Below, in pieces: positions 1 to 5,380 of a stretch of 7,541 nucleotides of DNA. Both the position numbers and the translations under genes were made by a program. The stretch comes from CBIFWW01 sp966186435 (GTDB taxonomy: Bacteria; Pseudomonadota; Gammaproteobacteria; Enterobacterales; Enterobacteriaceae): contig CBIFWW010000154.1 in assembly GCA_966186435.1 (NCBI GenBank), positions 1 through 7,541 of the forward strand. Reading direction: 5' to 3'. The notes under the pieces were generated by a model. That model was not told the origin of the DNA and made no database searches. It saw only the letters and a list, made by a program, of their open reading frames with translations. Position 1 is the first letter of the stretch. Every line of letters starts with the position of its first letter.

Positions 1-1470
1 GAATATAAGGAAAAAGCAGCTGCCCCCCTTAACAAGGCAATGTCTGACCATTTTAGAAAACAGGAAGCTCGTTGTTATGAAAAAGCCGCGTGGGCGGAAG
101 AAAACATCCGAAATAAATTTGAAATAAACCCCTGGGATCATAATGAGCGATATACATCAGCTAATGAAAAAAATTTCATTTCTAAAATAAAGGCGAATGA
201 CACTTTGACGTCAAAAAGTGACATTGCCTGTTTATTTTTAAATGCTGTTAATATTTTTAGCGCTTCTGATGGTGGTAAGGAGGCGATGAAAGAATTAACT
301 GAATCTTTGGGTAAAATTAATGTTGCCCCCGGGAAACTAAAGTTAGAGCTTGATTTTAATTTTAAAGGAGAAGTCCGTCTTTTATTGAGGGCGCTCTATC
401 CTGAATCCTCAGAAAATATACAAATAAAAACCTTTGATGGAAATTTATCCTCATATGAGCAAGGGGGTGTTGACGAGAGCCAATTGCAACATCTGCGGGA
501 AATAAAGGATACCTGTAAGGAATTCAATATAAGCCAAGGGATTGATAATCAGTCGAAAAATTACTTAGATTGTATCTTGGATAATTTTTCAATTATAGGT
601 GAACGGAACGAAAATATTGCAAAAAACAGACCTATATATATAAACATGTTAGGCTCAGGTGATTCAGGTGAAAAAGGTCAACTAAAGGATTATCATGCTT
701 TTTTCCATCATCAAAACCAAGTTGGAGCTGACAAGTGCTTAGTCATTGATGGCCCGAGTAAATATACCGGTGAAAAATTTGATCGAAATGTTGCTCAGGG
801 ATTGGGACATGTTTTGAAACAAGTCTCAGATGATAAATGCGGTCACGTTGTTTTGACTGGCCACAGCCGGGGGGCTTGCGAGGCAATATTAGTTAATAAC
901 ATTCTCGTTCAAGCGTTTAATGACAAAGATGCTGCAAAAATGATGATCCCGAAATCCATACAAGGGAAATCTAGAAAGGAATTGACAGATCTAATTGATA
1001 ACCTTCCTGCTGATAGGAAGATAGATATAACATTGAATCTATTTGATCCCGTAAAAGGGCCATTTGAACATACGGGGTTCAGTTCAATCAACCAACTGTT
1101 AATCAAAGATCCACAGCATAAAGTTAACTATATTAAATGTGTTAACGAGCACAAACGCTTTTTTGATATGCATCTACCCAAATTCAAAATGATAGATGAA
1201 AGTGATGTACCATCACCTTCTGTCAATTTCTTTTCCATCAATAGTATGCACGGTAAAGTTATAAGGGCTCCTAAAATTTTCGAAAAGGGTAAGGGACAGG
1301 GTAGTTACGAAGGATACGCATTTACATGTAGACTCCTGGGAATAAAGAATAACTTTACTGACTCTCTTTACATTCAGCAGCAATCGAAGATTGATAAAAC
1401 ATTATTGAAAGTAAATGGAAACACGAGATTCAATGAAAGTTTTTCACCTATATCATATGATCAACACTAA
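1..1470 (+). CDS. Putative serine hydrolase (lipase/effector-like), 5'-partial
   Basis: The frame is open from base 1, and the first ATG (position 40) has no well-placed ribosome binding site: an AAGG lies only about two bases from it. The true start is therefore probably left of the window. Numbered from that ATG, the visible part is 476 residues. Seen: a mostly polar N-terminal ~190 residues, then an alpha/beta-hydrolase-like core with a predicted strand ending in the nucleophile elbow G274-H-S276-R-G-A. A LNLFDPVKG segment with D336 follows, then candidate histidine H404 in SMHGK. Ser-Asp-His in this order, with an SRGA elbow and a DPV-type aspartate, resembles Tle/DUF2235-like phospholipases and some secreted effector hydrolases. 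The family assignment is by pattern only. No signal peptide or membrane segment is visible. The gene is clearly AT-richer than the gab operon, suggesting transfer. No plus-strand gene follows it, so no adjacent immunity gene is seen downstream. A hydrolase is likely; substrate and secretion are unknown. Confidence 0.7.
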   Translation, partial: EYKEKAAAPLNKAMSDHFRKQEARCYEKAAWAEENIRNKFEINPWDHNERYTSANEKNFISKIKANDTLTSKSDIACLFLNAVNIFSASDGGKEAMKELTESLGKINVAPGKLKLELDFNFKGEVRLLLRALYPESSENIQIKTFDGNLSSYEQGGVDESQLQHLREIKDTCKEFNISQGIDNQSKNYLDCILDNFSIIGERNENIAKNRPIYINMLGSGDSGEKGQLKDYHAFFHHQNQVGADKCLVIDGPSKYTGEKFDRNVAQGLGHVLKQVSDDKCGHVVLTGHSRGACEAILVNNILVQAFNDKDAAKMMIPKSIQGKSRKELTDLIDNLPADRKIDITLNLFDPVKGPFEHTGFSSINQLLIKDPQHKVNYIKCVNEHKRFFDMHLPKFKMIDESDVPSPSVNFFSINSMHGKVIRAPKIFEKGKGQGSYEGYAFTCRLLGIKNNFTDSLYIQQQSKIDKTLLKVNGNTRFNESFSPISYDQH

Positions 1471-1485
1471 ATACCGTAAGGCAGA

Positions 1486-1561
1486 TCAAGTCCTGGCCGG
1501 CAATTTTCCCGCCATCGCCTGCTGAATTATCGGAATAGGGGTGAGAAGATGTTGGTGCATT
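1486..1561 (-). pseudogene. csiR: Relic of a second csiR 3' end
   Basis: Read on the minus strand this encodes H-Q-HLLTPIPIIQQAM-AGKLPART and then a TGA stop at 1486-1488. That is the C-terminal tail of CsiR in the correct frame. The intact CsiR in this window ends HLLTPIPIIQQAM-QGKLGM. The relic copy reads QQAMAG, which is how I recall the E. coli protein, so it is a distinct allele and not a recent exact copy. Over 1513-1561 only 2 of 49 bases differ from 2896-2944; similarity then fades towards the stop codon. Everything upstream of these ~25 codons is missing and replaced by a pduL-like piece. The rest of that csiR copy has been lost. Confidence 0.85.
1501..1561. repeat. Direct repeat, left copy (csiR 3' end)
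   Basis: Pairs with 2884-2944 in the same orientation. The inner 49 bases (1513-1561 against 2896-2944) differ at two positions: A1546/C2929 and T1556/C2939. The outer 12 bases match at 8. The two copies bracket about 1.3 kb that contains the pduL relic, the DUF1493 gene and the small membrane protein gene. Confidence 0.9.
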
Positions 1562-1574
1562 GCTACAGGCTCAA

Positions 1575-1709
1575 GGTGGGGAGATCCCGGAAGGGATCTC
1601 TATTCGCTATATGCACCTGTCGCACAAGGATGTGGAGGTGTTGTTCGGGCCAGGTTATCAGCTTAAACCGTTCAACCCCCTCAAACAGCCCGGCCAGTTT
1701 GCCGCTGAA
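1575..1709 (+). pseudogene. pduL: pduL-like phosphate propanoyltransferase fragment
   Basis: The frame reads GGEIPEGISIRYMHLSHKDV, then VEVLFGPGYQL and LKQPGQFAAE. From memory this matches the N-terminal part of PduL-type phosphotransacylases: IPVGVSNRHVHLS, then an LFGPGYQL-like stretch, then a QPGQFAAE-like stretch. PduL makes acyl-phosphate from acyl-CoA in bacterial microcompartment pathways. Only about 45 residues of a protein of over 200 remain. The NRHVHLS motif, whose histidines bind zinc, has become IRYMHLS, so one histidine is lost. There is no ATG start or ribosome binding site in frame; the frame opens only at a TTG at 1560, inside the csiR repeat. No other microcompartment gene is visible. 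It is a relic and not a working gene. Confidence 0.7.
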
Positions 1710-1899
1710 GCTGCGGCGGTGATACCAGCCCTGACTATTACATTAGGTCAGTTGGTAAAGATACGCTGTGCTGCAATCCTCTCAGCTCTATACTACCTTC
1801 GCGATCTTTCACGTCACATGCTCCCTGAATAACTGCACCGCCGTCATCAGTTAGAAATAAGTGTACTGGCACTGCCATTTAGTCGCTCCTTGCTTTTGT

Positions 1900-2226
1900 T
1901 TAGTCGTATAACCAGCGCCCAGCTTTAGCTGATTCAATCAACATGCCGATTGTAAAGTCACGCACAGCAATCGGCTGGTTTTTTTTAAGTGGATTCCATG
2001 AAAAGGGCTGAGTTGGAAAATAAGTTTCTATCCTAAAATCACAGCGTTCAACACTGAATATAATAAAAAAATCATTCATCATATCTTCAGCTTCAAGTTC
2101 ATCGATACCCAAGTCTGTATCAAGATCGGTTTCAGGTGTTAATTCAACTTTTTTTAAGTTGAAAAGATAGTAACCTGCATAGGGCTGTACTAATGCATAA
2201 ATTCGCTGTTCAAGATCACCTACCAT
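1900..2226 (-). CDS. DUF1493 family protein, ACP-like without carrier serine
   Basis: This 108-residue acidic protein matches my recollection of the DUF1493 family: a TDLDTDLG acidic start, a YFP motif near residue 70, and a C-terminal GMLIESAKAGRWLYD signature. Residues 31-60 align by eye with helix II of acyl carrier proteins (EDLGADSLDTVEL in ACP against TDLGIDELEAEDM here). The serine that would take phosphopantetheine is glutamate (E43), so it should not carry acyl chains. No signal peptide or membrane segment is seen, so it is probably cytoplasmic. Its ATG overlaps the end of the upstream gene by 7 bases (ATGGTAG), indicating translational coupling. Only a weak purine-rich site (GATAAG) precedes it. 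Function is unknown; a binding or protective partner of the upstream membrane protein is a reasonable guess. It is AT-rich relative to the gab genes. Confidence 0.8.
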   Translation of the reverse strand: MVGDLEQRIYALVQPYAGYYLFNLKKVELTPETDLDTDLGIDELEAEDMMNDFFIIFSVERCDFRIETYFPTQPFSWNPLKKNQPIAVRDFTIGMLIESAKAGRWLYD

Positions 2227-2684
2227 AACTTATCGTTCTCCCGTGAAATGGCGTTGTAATCCCGTATAGAGCGGTAGGTAATTTGAGTTACATCAGAAGC
2301 GAGAATTATTATGCCAATCAATGGGATAGAGCGACCTACAAATGGAGCAATATTACGAACCATGACCCGTCTGGCGGTCCAGGGGGTGTAACCGCCAAGC
2401 CACGTGGGTAATGCAATACCAAATGGAAATTTGGTTTTACCGAATAATGCCCTGGCACCTTTAGAAGCATAGGAGGTACCTTTAGTGGCATTAGCAAATT
2501 TAGCCCGTGTATCCAGATTATTTCTTCCTGAAACAATAGCAATAACCGCACCAAATTCAGATAATCCAACGCCCAATTGGCTAGCTGTGTTCTCACAAAA
2601 AATCACAAAAAAAAGCTCAGCCGCAGTCAAATTTGATTTTCCTGAATAGAAGTAAGTTCCATTTAACTCCTCAACTGTATCCAT
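2220..2684 (-). CDS. Small membrane-associated protein of unknown function
   Basis: I chose the ATG at 2684 (154 residues, MDTVEELNGTYF) over the one at 2732 because a GGAG lies four bases before it. The extra 16 residues of the longer version are basic and have no binding site upstream. Hydrophobic stretches appear at about residues 22-30, 39-53 and 117-131 (SIPLIGIIILAS), with a Gly/Pro/Trp-rich middle (LPTWLGGYTPWTARR) and a charged C-terminus. This suggests one or two membrane segments or a membrane-inserting protein. No signal peptide is clear. I associate this type of protein with enterobacterial accessory loci next to DUF1493 genes, but I cannot name a family with certainty. It is the first gene of an overlapping pair with the DUF1493 gene and is AT-rich. 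It could be a toxin with the DUF1493 protein as its antagonist, or the reverse; the sequence does not decide. Confidence 0.7.
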   Translation of the reverse strand: MDTVEELNGTYFYSGKSNLTAAELFFVIFCENTASQLGVGLSEFGAVIAIVSGRNNLDTRAKFANATKGTSYASKGARALFGKTKFPFGIALPTWLGGYTPWTARRVMVRNIAPFVGRSIPLIGIIILASDVTQITYRSIRDYNAISRENDKLW

Positions 2685-2692
2685 ACATCTCC
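2685..2692 (-). promoter_or_regulatory. Ribosome binding site fixing the 2684 start
   Basis: On the minus strand TGGAGATGT precedes the ATG, with GGAG at 2689-2692. The spacing of four bases is short but usable. The alternative ATG at 2732 has no purine-rich site, so this decides the start. Confidence 0.6.
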
Positions 2693-2756
2693 ATTTTTTA
2701 TACAATCGCACCTTGCGATATTTAAAAAACATTTGCTCAGGTTATAATTTAAAAAC

Positions 2757-2823
2757 ATAATATGAGCATGGAGGGAACTTTACCTGTAATAACTTCGATA
2801 AACCCCCTCTCTGCTCACATTAT
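2757..2823 (-). terminator. Imperfect inverted repeat, possible csiR terminator
   Basis: Arms at 2757-2775 and 2805-2823 pair at 16 of 19 positions around a 29-base loop. On the minus strand the downstream arm is followed within three bases by a run of five T (ATGTTTTTAAA). It lies 52 bases past the csiR stop, where an intrinsic terminator would be expected. The long loop makes it weak, and an operator or a mobile-element end is also possible. The surrounding spacer (2685-2874) is AT-rich. It has a minus-strand TATAAC at 2741-2746 that could be a -10 box for the downstream pair, but I see no good -35. Confidence 0.35.
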
Positions 2824-2874
2824 TTATAATTAAATAGCCGTTACAAGATCAGGTAATAATTGAAAATCAGAAGT

Positions 2875-3558
2875 TTACATCCCCAACTTCCCCTGCATCG
2901 CCTGCTGAATTATCGGAATAGGGGTGAGCAGATGTTGGCGCATTAATTCACTGGCACGATTGATATCGCGTTCAAGAATTGCCTGCATTAATACATCATG
3001 CTGCTGATGCTTATCTTCGAGCATCTCCACCGACAATACTGTCTCCCGCAGCCAGATAAAACGATAACGGGCGGCGAGATCGAACAACCGCTGGCGCATT
3101 TGCAATAAATAATGGGAGCCACACCCCGCTACAATGGCGCTATGGAACGCCTGATGACGCTGGTCCCACTCATCCAACAGTTGCTCGCTGGCGCCATCGG
3201 CCTCCAGTTTATTCAGCATATGGGCGCGGGCCAGGATATCAGCCTCCCAGGCGTCATCGCCGCGCTCGATGGCCAACCCCACCAGCATGGCTTCCATATT
3301 GGCCCGGGCATCAAAGATATCCAGCAGCTCTACCTCGGACATGGGCGCCACCCGATAACCCTTTTGATTAACCACCGTCACCAGTTGCTCTGCCACCAGA
3401 TGGGAGAGGGCCTCCCGCAATGGGCCGACGCCCAACTGATAGCGGGACGTGAGCAGGCTCATCCGCAGTTTTTCATCGGGCAGGTAAACGCCACGGATGA
3501 TATCGTTCTTCAGCCAGCGGTAGCCGTCGATGGCCGTCGGTTGGGTAATGGCGGTCAT
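2875..3558 (-). CDS. csiR: GntR-family (FCD) transcriptional repressor CsiR
   Basis: The 227-residue protein aligns along its length with my recollection of E. coli CsiR (about 220 residues). An N-terminal winged helix (about residues 10-72: LRMSLLTSRY, GVGPLREALSHLV, NQKGYRV) precedes an FCD ligand-binding domain. Candidate FCD residues are H135 and H139 (RHQAFH), H184 and H209. In E. coli, CsiR represses the csiD promoter and responds to glutarate. The start is supported by AGGAGT (3564-3569) five bases before the ATG. It lies 16 bases after the gabP relic, as the last gene of the gab cluster. The C-terminal tail (QGKLGM) differs from the relic copy at 1486-1561. Because lhgO is truncated and csiD is not seen, its known target may be absent; it could still act elsewhere. 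Confidence 0.93.
   Translation of the reverse strand: MTAITQPTAIDGYRWLKNDIIRGVYLPDEKLRMSLLTSRYQLGVGPLREALSHLVAEQLVTVVNQKGYRVAPMSEVELLDIFDARANMEAMLVGLAIERGDDAWEADILARAHMLNKLEADGASEQLLDEWDQRHQAFHSAIVAGCGSHYLLQMRQRLFDLAARYRFIWLRETVLSVEMLEDKHQQHDVLMQAILERDINRASELMRQHLLTPIPIIQQAMQGKLGM
2884..2944. repeat. Direct repeat, right copy (inside csiR)
   Basis: This is the part of the intact csiR gene that is repeated at 1501-1561. It encodes the tail HLLTPIPIIQQAM and the next few residues, ending just before the stop codon. Confidence 0.9.
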
Positions 3559-3574
3559 AAGTGACTCCTTATTT

Positions 3575-3925
3575 CTAAAACAACTGATCCTGCATGGCGC
3601 TTAGCACCGCCCCAAGGCCGTTCGACATAAACTCGCAGTGGTTCCAGATGGGCAAGATCCCGCTCACCGACGCACCGGGATAAAAACCGCTAATCGCCAC
3701 CGTACCCGCTGCAATAAACGCCAGAATGGCGATCGCTTTGCACACAGCCAGCCAGAATTCAAATTCTCCGTAGTTATGTAGGTCACTACCGGTTAGATCC
3801 AGGGCTATGGCCACGCTGGACCCAACAAACAGACTTGCCCTAATAACCCCTGCAATAGAAAGCATGGTGACGTGGCGTGATTTCAGCCCGCCCCCTAAGG
3901 CGTCGGATTTCGACGGAATACCCAT
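3575..3925 (-). pseudogene. gabP: GABA permease GabP, doubly deleted relic
   Basis: The first 41 residues match the start of E. coli GabP (GGGLKSRHVTMLSIAGVI, then ASLFVGSSVAIA). The frame then jumps to a segment that lies near residue 135 in E. coli (LTGS..., NYGEFEFWLA.CK.IAILAF, VAISGFYP, GAVLSAM). About 95 residues are thus missing in frame. After GAVLSAM the frame runs only to QDQLF and a TAG stop, so the C-terminal ~260 residues of a ~466-residue transporter are gone. QDQLF may be the original C-terminus, which would make the second loss an internal deletion too. The usually conserved glycine in GVIGASLF is arginine (R29). GabP is a 12-helix amino acid-polyamine-cation family permease that imports GABA; with most helices missing this cannot transport. 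The frame remains open from start to stop, so a short membrane peptide could still be made. Confidence 0.92.
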
Positions 3926-4076
3926 TCAATCACCCTATCGAAAGTGTGGTTCTACGATTATTTATGCTGCACTTGGGAGAGCACCCCGACATTCCCGCGT
4001 CGGGGGCGCGTTGTAGTGAGATAGTTACTGCATCGTTATCATTCCTTCGTAACCAGTGTCGCCAATGCTTACCATG
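3926..4076. other. gabT-gabP intercistronic spacer with GC hairpin
   Basis: This 151-base spacer contains a perfect 7-bp stem (CCCCGAC at 3984-3990, GTCGGGG at 3999-4005) with an 8-base loop. No T run follows on either strand, so it is more likely an mRNA-stabilising or processing hairpin between operon genes than a terminator. E. coli also has a spacer of some length at this position. No gene is seen here. Confidence 0.5.
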
Positions 4077-5360
4077 TCAGCGCGGTTTCGCCTCATCAAA
4101 GCATTGCTGGATGATATCCAGCCCCTGGCGGATCTGGGCTGGCTCGATAGTCAGCGGCACCAGAATGCGCAGCACGTTGTAGTAAGGCCCGCAGTAGAGC
4201 AGGATCAAGCCTTTGTCACGGGCGCGGGTGACGATTTCCGCCGTCAGTTTGGCATCGGGCTTATGCACATCGCCGTCTTCAAACAGCTCGATGGCAATCA
4301 TCGCCCCCAGGCCACGCACATCGCCAATTTCACGGTGGTTTTCAGCGATTTCCAACAGGCCATCTTTCAGGGTCTTGCCCAGCTGGTTAGCTTTTTGCAG
4401 CAGGTTTTCCTGCTCGAAGATCTTCAGCACCGCCAGGGCCGCCGCACAGGCGATAGGGTTACCGGCATAGGTGCCGCCCAGGCCACCGGGCGCAACTGCA
4501 TCCATCACCTCAGCCCGGCCCGTGACACCGGCCAGCGGGAAGCCCCCGGCAATAGACTTGGCGAAGGTGGTGAGATCCGCCGCCACGCCCATTTGCTCCA
4601 TGGCAAATAGGGTGCCGGTACGGCCCGCGCCGCTCTGAACTTCATCGGCAATCAGCATAATGCCGTGCTGGTCGCACAGTGAGCGCAGGCGTTTCATAAA
4701 GGCCGGAGAAGCGGAGTAGAAGCCGCCTTCGCCCTGCACCGGTTCAATCACGATGGCGGCGATGTCTTCCGGGGCGGCGTCGTTTTTAAAGATGCGCTCG
4801 ATGCTGGCAACGGCATCGTCATCACTCACCCCGTGCAGGGCGCAAGGATACTGGGCGCGGAACACATGGCCCGGCATCAGCCCCATGCCTGCGGAGTACG
4901 GGTTAACTTTACCGGTCAGCGCCAGGGTGTAGTGGGTGCGGCCATGATAGGCCCCACTAAAGGCGATGGTGCCGCTGCGTTTGGTGGCGGCGCGAGCGAT
5001 TTTTACTGCGTTTTCAACCGCTTCAGAGCCGGTGGTCACCAGCAGGGTTTTCTTGGCAAAATCCCCCGGGACTTTTTTATTCATGATTTCACACAGCTCC
5101 AGGTAAGGCTCGTAGGCCAGTACCTGGAAGCAGGTGTGGGAGAGTTTTTTGAGCTGGGCTTCCACCGCGCTCACAATCTGCGGGTGCAGGTGCCCGGTAT
5201 TCAGCACCGCGATCCCCCCGGCGAAATCCAGATATTCACGGCCTTCAACGTCCCATACCCGGCAGTTCTCCGCACGCTCGGCAAAGATAGGGTGGATCTG
5301 GCCCACGCCACGAGGCACGGCATTAATACGGCGCTGCATTAGTTGGTCATTGGTGCTCAT
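4077..5360 (-). CDS. gabT: 4-aminobutyrate aminotransferase GabT
   Basis: GabT transfers the amino group of GABA to 2-oxoglutarate, giving succinate semialdehyde and glutamate, in the cytoplasm with pyridoxal phosphate. The 427-residue protein aligns without gaps to my recollection of E. coli GabT (426). Visible class III aminotransferase features are the phosphate-binding TTGSEA (109-114), AYHGRTHYT (137-145), IADEVQSG with cofactor-contacting D239, and the Schiff-base lysine K268 in TFAKSIAGGFP. I chose the start at 5360, not the ATG at 5396, because E. coli GabT starts at the equivalent place (MSTNDQLMQRR) and a TGGAGAG site lies about eight bases upstream. The longer version would also overlap gabD. 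Gap to gabD is 20 bases. All key residues are intact, so it is probably active. Confidence 0.97.
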   Translation of the reverse strand: MSTNDQLMQRRINAVPRGVGQIHPIFAERAENCRVWDVEGREYLDFAGGIAVLNTGHLHPQIVSAVEAQLKKLSHTCFQVLAYEPYLELCEIMNKKVPGDFAKKTLLVTTGSEAVENAVKIARAATKRSGTIAFSGAYHGRTHYTLALTGKVNPYSAGMGLMPGHVFRAQYPCALHGVSDDDAVASIERIFKNDAAPEDIAAIVIEPVQGEGGFYSASPAFMKRLRSLCDQHGIMLIADEVQSGAGRTGTLFAMEQMGVAADLTTFAKSIAGGFPLAGVTGRAEVMDAVAPGGLGGTYAGNPIACAAALAVLKIFEQENLLQKANQLGKTLKDGLLEIAENHREIGDVRGLGAMIAIELFEDGDVHKPDAKLTAEIVTRARDKGLILLYCGPYYNVLRILVPLTIEPAQIRQGLDIIQQCFDEAKPR

Positions 5361-5374
5361 CAGGTGCTCTCCAG
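5361..5374 (-). promoter_or_regulatory. Ribosome binding site of gabT
   Basis: On the minus strand GGAG at 5369-5372 lies eight bases before the ATG at 5360, between the gabD stop and gabT. It supports the shorter GabT start over the in-frame ATG at 5396, which lies inside gabD. Confidence 0.7.
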
Positions 5375-5380
5375 TTAAAA

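Larger units (their letters stand above)
1471..1899. other. Gene-poor junction region of mixed origin
   Basis: This 429-base stretch separates the hydrolase gene from the minus-strand DUF1493 gene. It holds a csiR 3' relic (1486-1561) joined within a few bases to a pduL-like relic (about 1575-1709). From about 1710 to 1899 I recognise nothing: the pduL reading frame runs on to a stop at 1830-1832 without family resemblance. No intrinsic terminator for either converging gene was found, although one would be expected here. The first 240 bases are richer in GC than the genes on either side. Confidence 0.6.

Noticed and set aside
1581..1600. Perfect 8-bp hairpin with a GGAA loop as a regulatory RNA or terminator
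   Set aside because: It lies in the codons of the pduL relic (GEIPEGIS), has no T run after it and is easily explained by coding sequence.
1560..1832. Open reading frame of 90 codons as an intact gene
   Set aside because: It starts at a TTG inside the csiR repeat with no ribosome binding site. Only its first half resembles PduL, with a key histidine lost, so it was called a relic.
2336..2596. Minus-strand frame of 86 codons within the small membrane protein gene
   Set aside because: It overlaps the better supported gene in another frame and has no family resemblance.
2743..2748. Perfect TATAAT on the plus strand as a promoter
   Set aside because: No plus-strand gene follows, the region is AT-rich, and no matching -35 box was found.
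1486..2944. Integrative element with attachment sites formed by the direct repeats
   Set aside because: No integrase or excisionase is present, and the repeats are coding alleles that differ in sequence, so allele replacement fits better. Not fully excluded.
3112..3564. Plus-strand frame of 150 codons opposite csiR
   Set aside because: It is antisense to an intact, well-conserved csiR and has no ribosome binding site that I can see.
4833..5342. Long plus-strand frames opposite gabT and gabD
   Set aside because: They are antisense shadows of highly conserved enzymes in GC-rich DNA.
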